Origin: Candidatus Krumholzibacteriota bacterium
GTDB lineage: Bacteria; Krumholzibacteriota; Krumholzibacteriia; JAJRXK01
Reading direction: 5' to 3'
DNA length: 64,000 bases
NCBI GenBank assembly: GCA_029262065.1
Contig: JAJDAC010000017.1
Location: 124,001-188,000 of the forward strand
Shown: positions 53,193 to 63,374 of the stretch, piece by piece
Position numbering within the stretch: the first letter of the stretch is position 1
How the letters are laid out: each line of letters begins with the position of its first letter
Translations under genes and position numbers: made by a program
Notes under the pieces: model-generated
Told to the model about the DNA's origin: nothing
What the model saw: only the letters and a program-made list of their open reading frames with translations
Database searches by the model: none

Positions 53193-53577
53193 GTCAAACT
53201 CCTTCGGAAACGAGAGCCATCGAGCGCGGCGGTAACAGTGTTTCACCGGGTTCGCGGGAGATGCTCGCGTTCACGAGATGACCGAGACGGTCCTTGATCG
53301 TTCCGATCCAGATCGCTCGGGTGTGCTATCCTTGATTGTGAACATTTCGGCCAGGGGAGCCCCGAGGGGATTTGGCTGGCCTACGAGGCGGGGGCACACA
53401 AGACACCGAAATGTCTCAAGGTCCCGCCACTTCGCGTCGATGACGCATGCACCGGGCGTGCCGTCGTCCGCCAACTGTTCTGCGTGCGGAAATCACGGTT
53501 CCTGGCTGGAGATCGCCCTCCTCGCCCCGAATCCACGGTCCAACGCCGAATGCCATGACCTTTACTGGGGGCAAGAA
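53193..53577. other. Intergenic region between fimbrial subunit and small exported protein
   Basis: A 385-base spacer upstream of two divergent genes. An open frame from 53278 covers it in frame with the downstream gene, but its residues look random and the downstream GTG at 53578 has its own ribosome site. It should hold the promoter of the fimbrial cluster. I see no convincing terminator, repeat or RNA fold. A long leader or small RNA cannot be excluded. Confidence 0.4.
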
Positions 53578-53877
53578 GTGCCACATCACCGAATCCATTC
53601 TTCCGGTCGCTTGTTCGTGCTGACGGTCGTATTGTTCGCAATGCTGCCGAACAGCTCGACGCAAAGCCGAGGTGCGGAAGGCCGAGTCCAGATCCAGGCC
53701 CGTGTCCTCTCCACCGAGGTGCAGCGTAAGACCGGCCAGGTGGTTCGGGACGAGTTCATCGAGAAGCACTCGACGAAGGTACACACCGTGGCCAATGGGC
53801 TGGTGCAGGTTCGCGCGGAGCGCTTCTCGTCTGACTCGGACAGCAAAATCGTCGTGGTGGAGTGGATCGCCAACTGA
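53578..53877 (+). CDS. Small exported protein of unknown function
   Basis: A 99-residue product from GTG 53578, preceded by GGGGGCAAGAA. A signal or anchor segment (LFVLTVVLFAMLPNSS) is followed by a small polar domain with alternating beta-like strands (VQIQARVLSTEV; VQVRAERFSS; KIVVVEWIAN). No family is recognised. The next gene on the same strand starts 18 bases later, so the two are probably in one transcript. The start is a judgement call; longer forms from ATG 53278 are unlikely. Confidence 0.6.
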   Translation: MPHHRIHSSGRLFVLTVVLFAMLPNSSTQSRGAEGRVQIQARVLSTEVQRKTGQVVRDEFIEKHSTKVHTVANGLVQVRAERFSSDSDSKIVVVEWIAN

Positions 53878-53895
53878 TGCGGGAGTCTCCCGACT

Positions 53896-54948
53896 TTGCG
53901 AAAGCTCGATCGCGGCCTGCTACGGGACCTCGAGGCCTCTGATAACATCGACATCCTGGTGGTCTCGGCGGCCGCCACGATCCTGATCGTGCGCTTCGGC
54001 CTGCATTTGCTGAAGTACCCTACCATCGGTGGCGCCGCGCTTCACATCGCCCATGTACTCTGGGGTGGCGCCTTCATGCTGGCGGCGCTCGTCCTGTTGT
54101 TCTCGTACGTCGACCGGCGCGTCATGCGAGTGGCCGCGTGGGTCGGAGGAATCGGCTTCGGCCTGTTCATCGACGAACTGGGAAAGTTCCTCACGCACGA
54201 AAACGATTACTTCTTCCAGCCCACGGTAGCGCTCATCTACCTGACGCTGGTTGGCGTGTACCTGGCGGGGCGCACCCTTCAGACGCGCATGCCCACGCGG
54301 CGAGAAGAATACCTGACCAACGCACTCTGGCTGTTGCAGGAAGTAGTACGTGACGACCTGGACGCCGAAGAACGCGATCGCGCCCTCGAGTACATCGCGC
54401 ACTGCGATCCCACCGACCCGGTAGCCCAGTCCATTGCAAAGGTGCTCGATTCGGCCACGGTAGTGCCGGCGCGTGCGCCCGGCCCGTGGATGTTGTGGCG
54501 AAAGCGCCTGCGGGGCGTTTACTGGTATCTGAGTGGGCAGCCATGGTTCGGTCGAGCCCTCATGGTGTTCTTCGTAGGTCAATTGCTGGTGCGCCTCACC
54601 AACGTTGTAGTGGTGGCGTTCTTTCATCGTCCCGGCGTGCCATTCGTTCTTTCGACGAACCTGCACGGCCGGTCCCTGGACGAACTCACATGGTGGGATT
54701 GGCTTCCCATGACGACCACGGCGGTTTCAGCCATCTTCGTGCTATGGGGTGTTGTTCGCCTGAGCCACTCCCGACTGGCTGCCTTCCGCATGTTCGAACG
54801 CTCCGTACTTGTGACCATCCTGGCCACGCAACCGTTCCTGTTCTACCAGGAGGAATGGTCAGCTCTGACTGGCTTGCTCGCACAGGTCGTCGTGTTCGTT
54901 GCGTTGAGATTTGCGATACAGCGGGAGCGGCCGGGGCAGCTGACGTAG
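53896..54948 (+). CDS. Polytopic membrane protein of unknown function
   Basis: A 350-residue protein from a TTG at 53896, the only start that includes the first helix with a sensible lead. Several transmembrane segments: IDILVVSAAATILIV, IAHVLWGGAFMLAALVLLFSY, VGGIGFGLFIDELGKF, TVALIYLTLVGVYLAG, then a soluble helical loop (about 150-215), and after that AMSAIFVLWG-type and FLFYQEEWSALTGLLAQVVVFV segments. The GFGLFIDELGKFLT motif is distinctive; I recall similar hypothetical membrane proteins but no function. It likely shares a transcript with the small protein at 53578. Confidence 0.75.
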   Translation: MRKLDRGLLRDLEASDNIDILVVSAAATILIVRFGLHLLKYPTIGGAALHIAHVLWGGAFMLAALVLLFSYVDRRVMRVAAWVGGIGFGLFIDELGKFLTHENDYFFQPTVALIYLTLVGVYLAGRTLQTRMPTRREEYLTNALWLLQEVVRDDLDAEERDRALEYIAHCDPTDPVAQSIAKVLDSATVVPARAPGPWMLWRKRLRGVYWYLSGQPWFGRALMVFFVGQLLVRLTNVVVVAFFHRPGVPFVLSTNLHGRSLDELTWWDWLPMTTTAVSAIFVLWGVVRLSHSRLAAFRMFERSVLVTILATQPFLFYQEEWSALTGLLAQVVVFVALRFAIQRERPGQLT

Positions 54949-55035
54949 TTCTCCTGCACGAGCGCACTGGTCCCAGCTTCGCAACCCGACCTCTTTCCCG
55001 TACCCACATGGGGTCGCCTTTGGCACAATGGGGCC

Positions 55036-57771
55036 ATGACTTCCTGCGCCCAATGCTCCCGACCGGTTCCCCCCACCGCGACCACCTGTTCCGGGTGCGG
55101 GGCCGTCATCTTCAGAGACCGCACGCTGGGCGACGCAGACAGCGCACAGACCATCGTCACTCCGACATCTGCAGGCAGAGCCCCCTCGAATGCCAGTGGA
55201 CCCGGTGCCACGGCCGGCGAACGATTCCTTCCCGGAACGATGCTGGCCGATCGCTATCGGATCGTGGGTCTGTTGGGGCTCGGCGGAATGGGAGAGGTCT
55301 ATCGCGCCGACGACCTCAAACTGGGCCAGACCGTGGCGTTGAAATTCCTGCCCGCAGGACTTGAAGCCGACGCAGGGCGACTGCAACGGCTCCTGGGCGA
55401 AGTTCGCATAGCTCGTCAGGTAACGCACCCCAACGTGTGTCGCATGTACGACGTCTCCGAACTCGACGGACAGCACTTCCTGTCCATGGAGTACGTTGAC
55501 GGCGAGGACCTCGCCTCGTTGCTGCGTCGTGTGGGTCGTCTACCGCAGGAGCGCGCGGTGGGTGTGGCCCGTCAGATCTGCAGTGGTCTGGCCGCGGCGC
55601 ATGAGCAAGGCATCCTTCACCGCGACCTCAAGCCGGCGAACATCATGATCGATGGCCGCGGTCAGGTGCGCATTACCGACTTCGGTCTGGCCGGTCTGGC
55701 CAACGAGCTCCAAGCCTCCGAAGGAACCGTGGGCACACCCGCCTACATGGCCCCCGAGCAGCTTCTGGGCGAAACGGCGACTATCCAGAGCGACCTGTTT
55801 TCGTTGGGATTGGTTCTTTACGAGGTCTACACCGGACAACCGCCGTTCGAAGGCACCGCCAATCGACTTGGCCGGCGATCCACGACTTCGGTTACGGCGC
55901 CCAGCAGTCACGTGGATAACCTCGACCCCGCCGCCGAGCGGGCCATCCTGCATTGCCTCGAAGAGGATCCCATCGATCGCCCCCGATCGTCACTGGCCGT
56001 CGCCGCGGCTCTGCCGGGCGGGGATCCACTGGCCGCCGCTTTGGCCGCGGGCGAAACCCCGTCACCCGAACTGGTCGCCGAATTGGGCCGCTCCGAGGCC
56101 ACGCGTCACTGGCTGGCGATAACTCTGGCCGTGGCGGGCGTGGCGGTGTTTGTAGCCAGCGCGGTTTTCATGGGCTCAAGAAGCATCTACAACTACGCGC
56201 CATTCGATACAGAACCCGCGGTATTCGTGGCCGACGCAGAAGAGCTGATCGAGGAGGCTGGCTTCACCGAACCAGCCTACTCCGACCCGGTTGATCTCGC
56301 CTGGGGATACACGTTCATGGGCAATATCATTGAATCGGCCCGCAATGATTCCCTGGCCGACCGCTGGACTCCCTTGCGCGACCGACCCGATGCCCTTCGG
56401 TTCTGGTATCGACAGTCCCCTGGCGAGTTCCGTCCCCCGACGAACACTCCCAACAGTTTCACATCCGGACTCGTGCGCTTCGCATGGCCGACGCCATGGC
56501 GGCCCGGTGAGTTGATGATCGCCTACGACCAGGCGCGGCGCCTCGTGCACTTCCAGGTGCTTTCGAAACGCTTCGCATCGCCTGAGCCCGACTCTACCCA
56601 GGTAGCCTGGGCTCCTTTCTTCGAGCGGGCCGGGCTGGACATGTCCGACTTCACGTCGTCATCGCCCAGGTACCAGCGGTACGCGCGGCACGATCAGGCC
56701 ATGGCCTGGACCGGCGTCCGCGACAAGGCACCCGACGATACGCTGCGGGTAGAGGCCGCCTCCTTCGAGGGCCGCCCCGTGGCCTTCATTGTGAGCCCGC
56801 AATCGCAACTCGAGGCCTTGGCTACTGAACCCCAGCCGGTGCGACCATCCTTGTTCGGCTATCGCTACCGACGCGACGCGTTCATCCTGACCCTATTGGC
56901 CGTGGCCGGAGTGTTCGCGCGACGCAACCTCACGCGAGGCCGAGCCGATAGGCGTGGCGCGTCCCGGCTGGCAATGGGTTACATGGGTGCCGCGCTCGCG
57001 TTCGAGATCCTGCGCTCCCATACCCTCTACACTTCAGGCGCACTCTTCGAAGTCTGGTCGCTGGCCGTGACGACCATGTTCTACGGATCCGTCGTTGCCC
57101 TGATCTACCTTGCCGCCGAGCCATACGGGCGACGCGTCTGGCCCACCATGTTCGTCAGCTCGAGCCGACTGCTCAGCCGGCCCCGCATCCAATGGCGAGA
57201 TCCACTGATCGGCCGCAGCGTGCTCGTGGGCCTGGTCTGTGGTGCGGTGTTCTTCTTCTACATTCACAACACGCTGAGGCTGGTGCTACCCTCCGCGTCT
57301 ACGTGGTGGCCGGCCAGGCCCGATGTGGATGTCCTGATCTCACAACGCCATGCCATCGCGTGGGTCATCCACAGCGTGATCTTCCAGACCATCGGCGCCA
57401 TTCTCTTCGCGCTCTTGCTCGTGATCATGCGAAAACTGGCTCGTCACCCGGTCGCGGCGGGCGGGCTTACCGCGATCATCTGGACCGTCGCCACTGGCGG
57501 CGGCTCGCCACAATTCATGCTGTTCTCATTGGTTCTCTACGTCGGGTTCACGTTCGTCGCGATGCGAGCCGGTTTGGTGGCCCTGGTTGTGGCCTACGGC
57601 GTGAGCGGCCTGGGGGAGTACGCCATGACGACCGACTACTCGGCCTGGTACTCCCGATCAGCCGTGACGTGCCTGGTCTTCGTAGTGGCACTCGCTGTGT
57701 ATGGGGCGTGGGCAGCGACGGCTTCGCGCAGCGGTTCGAAGCACGGTGTCGTGGACTTGCGACTCTCCTGA
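55036..57771 (+). CDS. Membrane Ser/Thr protein kinase (STPK) with zinc-ribbon N-terminus
   Basis: A 911-residue protein. Residues 1-22 are a zinc ribbon (CAQCSRPVPPTATTCSGCG, two CxxC). The kinase domain covers about 70-340: P-loop GLGGMGEVY (81-89), catalytic-pair Lys103 in ALKFL, HRDLKPANIM, DFGLAGL and the APE-like MAPEQLLGE. After it is one transmembrane helix at about 355-380, a large extracytoplasmic domain (about 385-620) and a C-terminal bundle of six or more transmembrane helices (about 625-900). Such polytopic kinases sense unknown signals. It is alone on the strand. Confidence 0.92.
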   Translation: MTSCAQCSRPVPPTATTCSGCGAVIFRDRTLGDADSAQTIVTPTSAGRAPSNASGPGATAGERFLPGTMLADRYRIVGLLGLGGMGEVYRADDLKLGQTVALKFLPAGLEADAGRLQRLLGEVRIARQVTHPNVCRMYDVSELDGQHFLSMEYVDGEDLASLLRRVGRLPQERAVGVARQICSGLAAAHEQGILHRDLKPANIMIDGRGQVRITDFGLAGLANELQASEGTVGTPAYMAPEQLLGETATIQSDLFSLGLVLYEVYTGQPPFEGTANRLGRRSTTSVTAPSSHVDNLDPAAERAILHCLEEDPIDRPRSSLAVAAALPGGDPLAAALAAGETPSPELVAELGRSEATRHWLAITLAVAGVAVFVASAVFMGSRSIYNYAPFDTEPAVFVADAEELIEEAGFTEPAYSDPVDLAWGYTFMGNIIESARNDSLADRWTPLRDRPDALRFWYRQSPGEFRPPTNTPNSFTSGLVRFAWPTPWRPGELMIAYDQARRLVHFQVLSKRFASPEPDSTQVAWAPFFERAGLDMSDFTSSSPRYQRYARHDQAMAWTGVRDKAPDDTLRVEAASFEGRPVAFIVSPQSQLEALATEPQPVRPSLFGYRYRRDAFILTLLAVAGVFARRNLTRGRADRRGASRLAMGYMGAALAFEILRSHTLYTSGALFEVWSLAVTTMFYGSVVALIYLAAEPYGRRVWPTMFVSSSRLLSRPRIQWRDPLIGRSVLVGLVCGAVFFFYIHNTLRLVLPSASTWWPARPDVDVLISQRHAIAWVIHSVIFQTIGAILFALLLVIMRKLARHPVAAGGLTAIIWTVATGGGSPQFMLFSLVLYVGFTFVAMRAGLVALVVAYGVSGLGEYAMTTDYSAWYSRSAVTCLVFVVALAVYGAWAATASRSGSKHGVVDLRLS

Positions 57772-57816
57772 AATCTGTGCAATGTCCGGATTATCGGCTG
57801 CGTCCAGAGAGGTAAG

Positions 57817-57846
57817 CAGGGGAATGAACCCCTGGTATCACTTTTT
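57817..57846 (+). terminator. Possible terminator after the Ser/Thr kinase gene
   Basis: CAGGGG (57817-57822), an AATGAA loop and CCCCTG (57829-57834) form a 6-bp stem. A T-run (57842-57846) follows after 7 bases, a little far for a strong rho-independent terminator. It lies in the 157-base convergent gap between the kinase and the GWxTD gene. Confidence 0.4.
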
Positions 57847-57928
57847 CTGGGAGCACGACTGGGACTACGCATCCGGCTCAACGCCGAAAGGCCATTCTCC
57901 TGAAATGACACACGGCGCGGCTGGGGGG

Positions 57929-60079
57929 CTATTCCACCTGGAAGTCCTTCAGCTGTGTCTTCTGGCGTTCTCTCAGCCGGTCGACCACGGTAACGGCCAG
58001 CACGTAGTCACCCGCGGGAAGATCGCCTATGTCCAAAGCGCTCCCCTTGACCACGACGCCGTACGGAGAAACTCCGGCTCGCCCACCCACGAACTGGGCT
58101 GATACCGGCTCGGCTCGCAAACGCCGATCGTCGCCATGCACGCGCTGGGGCTCGGAAGTTTCAAGCTTGTGGAATATCTCGTACTTCGTATCGAAACGGG
58201 CAAGCCCGCTGTCATCCAAGCCGAGGTTGTACACCTCGTAGTAGACATGCAGGTCATTTCCGACCGCCTGGTAGCGCCCCGACGGGTTGGGAACAATGGC
58301 GTGCGCATGCTTCACGAACTCGACCGGGAAATCTTCGACCCTCTCGAGCCGCTGAAACGAGCGCGTGAATTCCAGATCGCTGACCACCAAACCCTGTTTG
58401 GGAAGACCGTTCAGCGTGACATTCAGATCGACGCTGCGATGTTGATCATCGGTCGGCAATGTTACCTCGACCACGACGCGGTACTCGCCGGGAGCCAGAT
58501 ATGCGCCAACCTGATGCAAGAGGGCGTCGTCATGTTCCCGGCCATTGCAGGCATCGCTTGAGAGTCGAGACAACATGGCACTGAGCAATCGTCCGCCCTG
58601 GAGCTCGGTGCGTACGTAGTCGATTCGCTGACCGCGTGCGTCGAATATCGCGTACTCCAACACCGCGAGGGGTGTTTCGGCCAGCCCCAGCTGCTCCTTG
58701 GACCATCCCTCCGTTGGCGGATGGACAGCCACGTAGGTCTCCAACCGAGGCTTGCCCTGCGGGCCGAAGAACCCCGCCGCGTCCACCTCCAGTACGAACT
58801 CCGGTACCACGCTACGTACCGGAAAATACAAGGAGGCTTCTTGTTCGCGGTCGGCGCGCTCGTACTCGCTCTGGTCCGAACCTTTCCAGTCCTTGTTGTG
58901 GGTCCGGTCGCGGAACGCCAAATAGAAACTGTCTTCGCCGTAGTCGAATGACCACGCCCACCACTGGGAATCATTAATTAGTTCCCGCGGACGAGGTTTC
59001 AACGGATCGGATCCACCCTCGAGACTGCGACCCACGATGGACTCGGGCGAATCGTCCCCGTAATTGTCCACGTTGGTCGAAATGAGATCGGGAGCGATGA
59101 ACCGGGTGGAGACGGGCCGCCCGAAGCGCACCCAGGCGTCACCCAGATCGGTGTTCCAGCCCACCTGGTCCGAAGAACCGAACAACAGCTCGGACTCTAC
59201 GAGGCGCCGCCAGTAGTCTAGACGGCGCTCGTTTCCCTCACGGGCCGGGTGTGGATCGATCTTGCGCCAGTACTCCTCGAGCGTCATTTCCTTGCTTTGC
59301 ACTTCCAACGGCTCGAAGCCGCGCGAACGCAAGAACACCGTTTGGAAGCGGGCGGGAAGTTGAACTATGGCCGAGTTGAAAAGCAATTCCGAAGCACCCA
59401 ACGCTCCAAGACCGCTCTGCGCCGCCGCGGCTAGCAAGGGCGCCAGTACGGGGCGGCTCTCGAAATCTTCTTCGCTCGCCGTGGCCAGCCCATTGCTTGC
59501 GAACATGGCGGTTCCGTAGTCACCGAGGGCGATGGCGGTCACTCCCAGGTAGGCCCATCCCCGCGCGCGATCGGGCGCCGCCGCCACGAAACTGCGCAAC
59601 GCCACCAGCGCCTTGCTTAGATGATCCCGATCCAGGATCTCCTTGCCCCGCATGTAGTGCAATCGACCGCGAAGCCATTTGGCGGCCGGAATTTCGTTCA
59701 CGGAGTCCGGAGCCCGATCCAATCGGGCCAACGCGGGTAGCGCGTACTGGTACGCCGCTTCGATCTCGCAGGCCAGAAGCCATGCCTCGCCCGACGTTTC
59801 GTTCAGACCAATTGCCTGCTCGGCGTGGTCGAGAGCGGTGTCCATGTGCTTCCGCAAGCCGGTCGCAAGATACAATCGAGCCAGCTGGACGTGCGCTTCG
59901 TGGCGTTCGCCTCGGGGAGATTCTCGAATCCGCTGTTCCCAGGTATCAATCTGGGAAAAAACGTCGTCGGGCGTGGGTACGTGGGGCTGCACGGGCGGAA
60001 GAAGACCCAGGCCGGACGAAGCCCCGGCTAAACCTGGCCACAGGAGCAGTGGAATCAGGGAGAAAAAGCGGTGGCGCAT
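57929..60079 (-). CDS. GWxTD-domain secreted protein
   Basis: A 716-residue exported protein with a signal peptide (FFSLIPLLLWPGLAGASS). Residues about 40-220 look like TPR-type helical repeats (HEAHVQLARLYLATGLRKHMDTALDHAEQAIGL). The central part includes SDQVGWNTDLGDAWVRFGRPVSTRF, the GWxTD motif that names a family seen in FCB-type bacteria (Gemmatimonadota, Eisenbacteria and others). The C-terminal half is beta-rich. Function of GWxTD proteins is unknown. It is followed upstream by the metallohydrolase gene on the same strand, 88 bases away. Confidence 0.85.
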   Translation of the reverse strand: MRHRFFSLIPLLLWPGLAGASSGLGLLPPVQPHVPTPDDVFSQIDTWEQRIRESPRGERHEAHVQLARLYLATGLRKHMDTALDHAEQAIGLNETSGEAWLLACEIEAAYQYALPALARLDRAPDSVNEIPAAKWLRGRLHYMRGKEILDRDHLSKALVALRSFVAAAPDRARGWAYLGVTAIALGDYGTAMFASNGLATASEEDFESRPVLAPLLAAAAQSGLGALGASELLFNSAIVQLPARFQTVFLRSRGFEPLEVQSKEMTLEEYWRKIDPHPAREGNERRLDYWRRLVESELLFGSSDQVGWNTDLGDAWVRFGRPVSTRFIAPDLISTNVDNYGDDSPESIVGRSLEGGSDPLKPRPRELINDSQWWAWSFDYGEDSFYLAFRDRTHNKDWKGSDQSEYERADREQEASLYFPVRSVVPEFVLEVDAAGFFGPQGKPRLETYVAVHPPTEGWSKEQLGLAETPLAVLEYAIFDARGQRIDYVRTELQGGRLLSAMLSRLSSDACNGREHDDALLHQVGAYLAPGEYRVVVEVTLPTDDQHRSVDLNVTLNGLPKQGLVVSDLEFTRSFQRLERVEDFPVEFVKHAHAIVPNPSGRYQAVGNDLHVYYEVYNLGLDDSGLARFDTKYEIFHKLETSEPQRVHGDDRRLRAEPVSAQFVGGRAGVSPYGVVVKGSALDIGDLPAGDYVLAVTVVDRLRERQKTQLKDFQVE

Positions 60080-60167
60080 GAATCACGTCCCGGGCTGAAT
60101 CGGCCTGCCTTCGTATTGAAAGAACGTACGACAGCGCCTCGTCCTGAACAAGAACCGGCCGTTACTC

Positions 60168-62327
60168 TCAGCGAGACGGCAGGGTCACCCGAACCGCTTG
60201 CGTATGGGCCGCGACCTGGACGGATACCATGTATGTTCCCGCGGCGGCGCGATGCCCAGCAGAATCCCGACCGTCCCAGTGCAACTCGTAGTTGCCCGTT
60301 TGTCGCACGGTAGCCGGCGCGCGATGCACCAGACGGCCGCGCAGGTCGTAGACGCTCCACGCTGTGAGTCCCGAGACACCCAGATTCATGCGTATCCGTA
60401 CTCGGCCGTCGAAGGGCATGGAAATCAGCTGCAAGGGCACTACCCGGGAGTCGAGAACCGCGACGGGGTTGAGGCTCATCTGGAATGACCAGGGAGCATC
60501 GGTGGCCAACAACGGTGGCTCGCCGGGTTCGCTTGCAAACACCCGCCAGTAGTACGTCTGACCCGGCGACAACGGCGGTGTGGTGTGAGAGAGACTGGTC
60601 GTGGAGGCCGAACTCGCCCCAATGAAATCGACGGTTTCGCCCCACTCCACCTGGTACGATACCGGTTCGGCGTCATGACTCACCGAGGCGTACCAACGCA
60701 GCGCAACCTGTTCGATGACCTGCTCGCTACCGTCGTCCGGCAACATGAGCTCGAACGGCACGGGAGGATCGTCGAACGCGTCCTCGAAGACCTGAGCCGC
60801 GCCCAGAATATGGCCGTGCGCTATCGAACTGTCGGCCGGCGAATCGAAGCCTCTATCGGCCAAGGCACGATCGAAGTAGAACGCCAGATCGTCGGCGGCG
60901 CGCCGCGCCAGTCCAAGCGACATGGATGACGGCGTCCCCACATCAATCCATATCGGCGACGAAACCGCTCGTGGCGCAATCTGACGAAACGGAAGCACCT
61001 GTCCGTTCGAATTCAGCTCCACCACGACAAAGTCGTCGTGGGCCAAGGGAATACTGGTGGTGAACTCGAAGTCCGTTTGCCCGGCCGGCCAGGGCAACTG
61101 CAAGTGCACGCCGTCCTGGCCGTGAAGCGCAACCGATGACAACGCACCTTCGAACTGGGCCCTTACGTGAACCTGCGCCGAACTGGCCCCCGGTGCATTC
61201 ACCGTGGATCCCACGGTCGATCCGTTGACGTCGAACTCATGCAGAATGGGACCAGTGGTCGCGAACGTTCTCCCCTGACGAACCGCATCCAGCCACGCCG
61301 CGATGAAGCCAGGATCATCCGGCATCAGCCCCGCCACCTGTGCGTACGTACGGGGAGTGCCCGGCGCCGCTGTGTCGTAACGATCCAGACTTCGATCGCC
61401 TTCTCCCACCGCGGCCCAGGTTGCGCCCGCCCGGATGGAATCCAGATACTCATCGCGTGCCCACGCGTCAGGGAAATTGCTCCCACTGGCCACCGCCAAA
61501 CCATCTATGTGATCACCAAGTGTGAGAGCGAATTTCTCGCGGGCGAACCCTGACCCCGGCCAGAACGACGTGGAGAACGGATCGTCGGTAGTGTACGGAT
61601 GGGCCAGAATCGCCAAAGGAACGTTGGACGCATCCAAAGTGGATTGAAGCGTAGGCCACGCCGGAAGCGTCACGCCACAACAACCAGCACCGGTGCCCCC
61701 AGTTCCGGGCGTGGTGATGAGCGTAGGCAGATCGAGCAGGACAACGTGTCCCCAGAAGCTGTTGCGATACTCCTCGCCCCATTGCACCCGCGGCGCCGCC
61801 GATGGAAACCCCACTCCGCCGGAGGGATTCAACGCGTCGTTCTCCAACGCGAACAGAATGTCCAACCCTTCGGCCGCTGCAACAATGGGTGCCCACTGCA
61901 GCGGATCGGGCGTGTAGTCTCCACCTCCGTGGTTCACGTGGGCATGGACGTCACCACCGAACCAGCCGCCCTGGCTGGGATCAACCCACGACTCGAGCCA
62001 CATCACATGGGACTCGTCGGCGGCCAGGGAAACGCTGAGTATCTCGGGCTTTCCCGTCATTCCCCGTATGGCCACAAGCGTCCAATCGCCCGCAGCCAGA
62101 TCCAGGGTCAAACTGGACGGTGCATGGATGTAGCTCCCCAGCCGCAGCGAGGAATGCGTGAGTAGGGCTGGGTCCAACTGATCAAATGGAGATGGAGCGT
62201 TCAGCAGGCGCAGCCGGCAGGCAGTTGGGTTACCCGTTGCGACATCACGAAACTCCAGTTGTAGCAACACCGCTTCGGCGGGGGTTGCGAACAGAGCGCA
62301 GATACAGAATAGGGATCGCCACCACAT
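60168..62327 (-). CDS. CehA/McbA-type metallohydrolase with C-terminal FlgD-like domain
   Basis: A 719-residue exported protein from ATG 62327 (AGGGAACC upstream), with signal peptide MWWRSLFCICALFATPAEA. Residues about 120-400 resemble PHP/CehA-McbA hydrolases: WFGGDVHAHVNHGGGDY (the HxH metal pair) and ILFALENDAL. A fibronectin-like domain around 570-625 (PVSYQVEWGETVDFIG ... LSPGQTYYWRVFAS) leads to a C-terminal FlgD-like Ig domain (GLTAWSVYDLRGRLVHRAPA ... HRAAAGTYMVSVQV), common in secreted FCB proteins where it may be a sorting signal. The phosphatase/esterase substrate is unknown. Confidence 0.85.
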   Translation of the reverse strand: MWWRSLFCICALFATPAEAVLLQLEFRDVATGNPTACRLRLLNAPSPFDQLDPALLTHSSLRLGSYIHAPSSLTLDLAAGDWTLVAIRGMTGKPEILSVSLAADESHVMWLESWVDPSQGGWFGGDVHAHVNHGGGDYTPDPLQWAPIVAAAEGLDILFALENDALNPSGGVGFPSAAPRVQWGEEYRNSFWGHVVLLDLPTLITTPGTGGTGAGCCGVTLPAWPTLQSTLDASNVPLAILAHPYTTDDPFSTSFWPGSGFAREKFALTLGDHIDGLAVASGSNFPDAWARDEYLDSIRAGATWAAVGEGDRSLDRYDTAAPGTPRTYAQVAGLMPDDPGFIAAWLDAVRQGRTFATTGPILHEFDVNGSTVGSTVNAPGASSAQVHVRAQFEGALSSVALHGQDGVHLQLPWPAGQTDFEFTTSIPLAHDDFVVVELNSNGQVLPFRQIAPRAVSSPIWIDVGTPSSMSLGLARRAADDLAFYFDRALADRGFDSPADSSIAHGHILGAAQVFEDAFDDPPVPFELMLPDDGSEQVIEQVALRWYASVSHDAEPVSYQVEWGETVDFIGASSASTTSLSHTTPPLSPGQTYYWRVFASEPGEPPLLATDAPWSFQMSLNPVAVLDSRVVPLQLISMPFDGRVRIRMNLGVSGLTAWSVYDLRGRLVHRAPATVRQTGNYELHWDGRDSAGHRAAAGTYMVSVQVAAHTQAVRVTLPSR

Positions 62328-62574
62328 CTTCGGTTCCCTGACTTGCAACGGAAAAAGTAGCAGGCGCCACGGTAACACATCTGTCATTTATGGGCCCGAC
62401 CATCGCGCCGGCAAATTGCTCCAATCAATGTGCACGGAATTGTGACCTGCCTACACTTTTTCCGGAGAGCATAACCGCATCCTCCCCGCGGCAGCTCTTT
62501 GCAGACCAGGGCCCATCTCCCTCGGCCACCCTGCGCCTGCGGTTTTCGCCAACTCACTGAAAAGGAACATACTG

Positions 62575-63294
62575 ATGCGGATTTCCACCCAGATTCTCGC
62601 ACTGATGGCTCTGCCGTTTGTAACCAGTTGCGGCAGCGAAACACTCACTCCGAACGTCGAGACTGAACTCACCGGAATTGACTACTTCCAGGGAGCCATG
62701 TTTGGACGGGGTCCAGCTGCCCACGGGACTCCGGCGGCGGAGAGCTTTCAGGAACTACACCAATCAATGAATGCCCAGGACCGTCAGCGCCTTCTCGCGG
62801 CGCAAGACGAAATGCTCGTACGGATCGACGAAATCGACGGACGATTCTTCGACCGTCTCGAAACAGCTGCGAAGACCGAAGACCGGGTTCAGCTCCTGCG
62901 TCTGCTGGACGAATCCAGCCTGGTCATGTCGCTGGCCGTTTCCGCCGACGAGCCCAGCGTCGACGCCATGCAGGCACGGATGATCAAGGATATCTCCCAA
63001 AGCGGTGGCCTGGCCAGTTATGGCCGAGCTGAGGTCAACGCGATGGCACGAACCGCGGCCACCGAACTGCAGAAAGCGATCGAGGTACGCGAGAATCCCG
63101 ATGACCCCATCGACATCGTTGTCGCGCAAGCTCGAACGTACATTGTGCCGCCGACCTGCGACATCATCGTCTACTTGGCCTGTCCGATCGTTCTTCACCA
63201 AACCTGGGATCTTCCCATCGTCGCCAACGGATCGGTGGAAACCGATCTTCAGCGCGAACAGCTCGTGGATCATCTGGTTCGAATCGCCAGATAG
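62575..63294 (+). CDS. SdpC-like toxin-family lipoprotein (first of two)
   Basis: A 239-residue exported lipoprotein (lipobox VTSC, Cys19), with AAAAGGAAC before the ATG. It resembles Bacillus subtilis SdpC, the precursor of sporulation-delaying protein, along its length. ELTGIDYFQGAMFGRGPAA parallels GEDYFRGLLFGQG of SdpC. A helical middle follows. Near the C-terminus PPTCDIIVYLACPIVLHQTW carries a close Cys pair as in the SDP toxin region (SCGLYAVCVAA). The tail DLQREQLVDHLVRIAR parallels the last residues of SdpC. In B. subtilis the Cys-containing segment is released as a disulfide-bonded peptide. Similarity is by eye from memory of SdpC; no SdpAB-type processing genes or SdpI-type immunity gene are visible. 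Confidence 0.7.
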   Translation: MRISTQILALMALPFVTSCGSETLTPNVETELTGIDYFQGAMFGRGPAAHGTPAAESFQELHQSMNAQDRQRLLAAQDEMLVRIDEIDGRFFDRLETAAKTEDRVQLLRLLDESSLVMSLAVSADEPSVDAMQARMIKDISQSGGLASYGRAEVNAMARTAATELQKAIEVRENPDDPIDIVVAQARTYIVPPTCDIIVYLACPIVLHQTWDLPIVANGSVETDLQREQLVDHLVRIAR

Positions 63295-63374
63295 GTCCCT
63301 GACCTCTCCCTCAAGACCCGTGTCGGTCTCGTACCGACTTGATTGATTCAACTAAACAGAAAGAACTGTATTCC

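Noticed and set aside
53300-53500. Possible riboswitch (c-di-GMP-type) in the spacer before the small exported protein
   Set aside because: The stretch has scattered GA-rich and GGGGCACA-like pieces, but I could not make the conserved core or a consistent fold.
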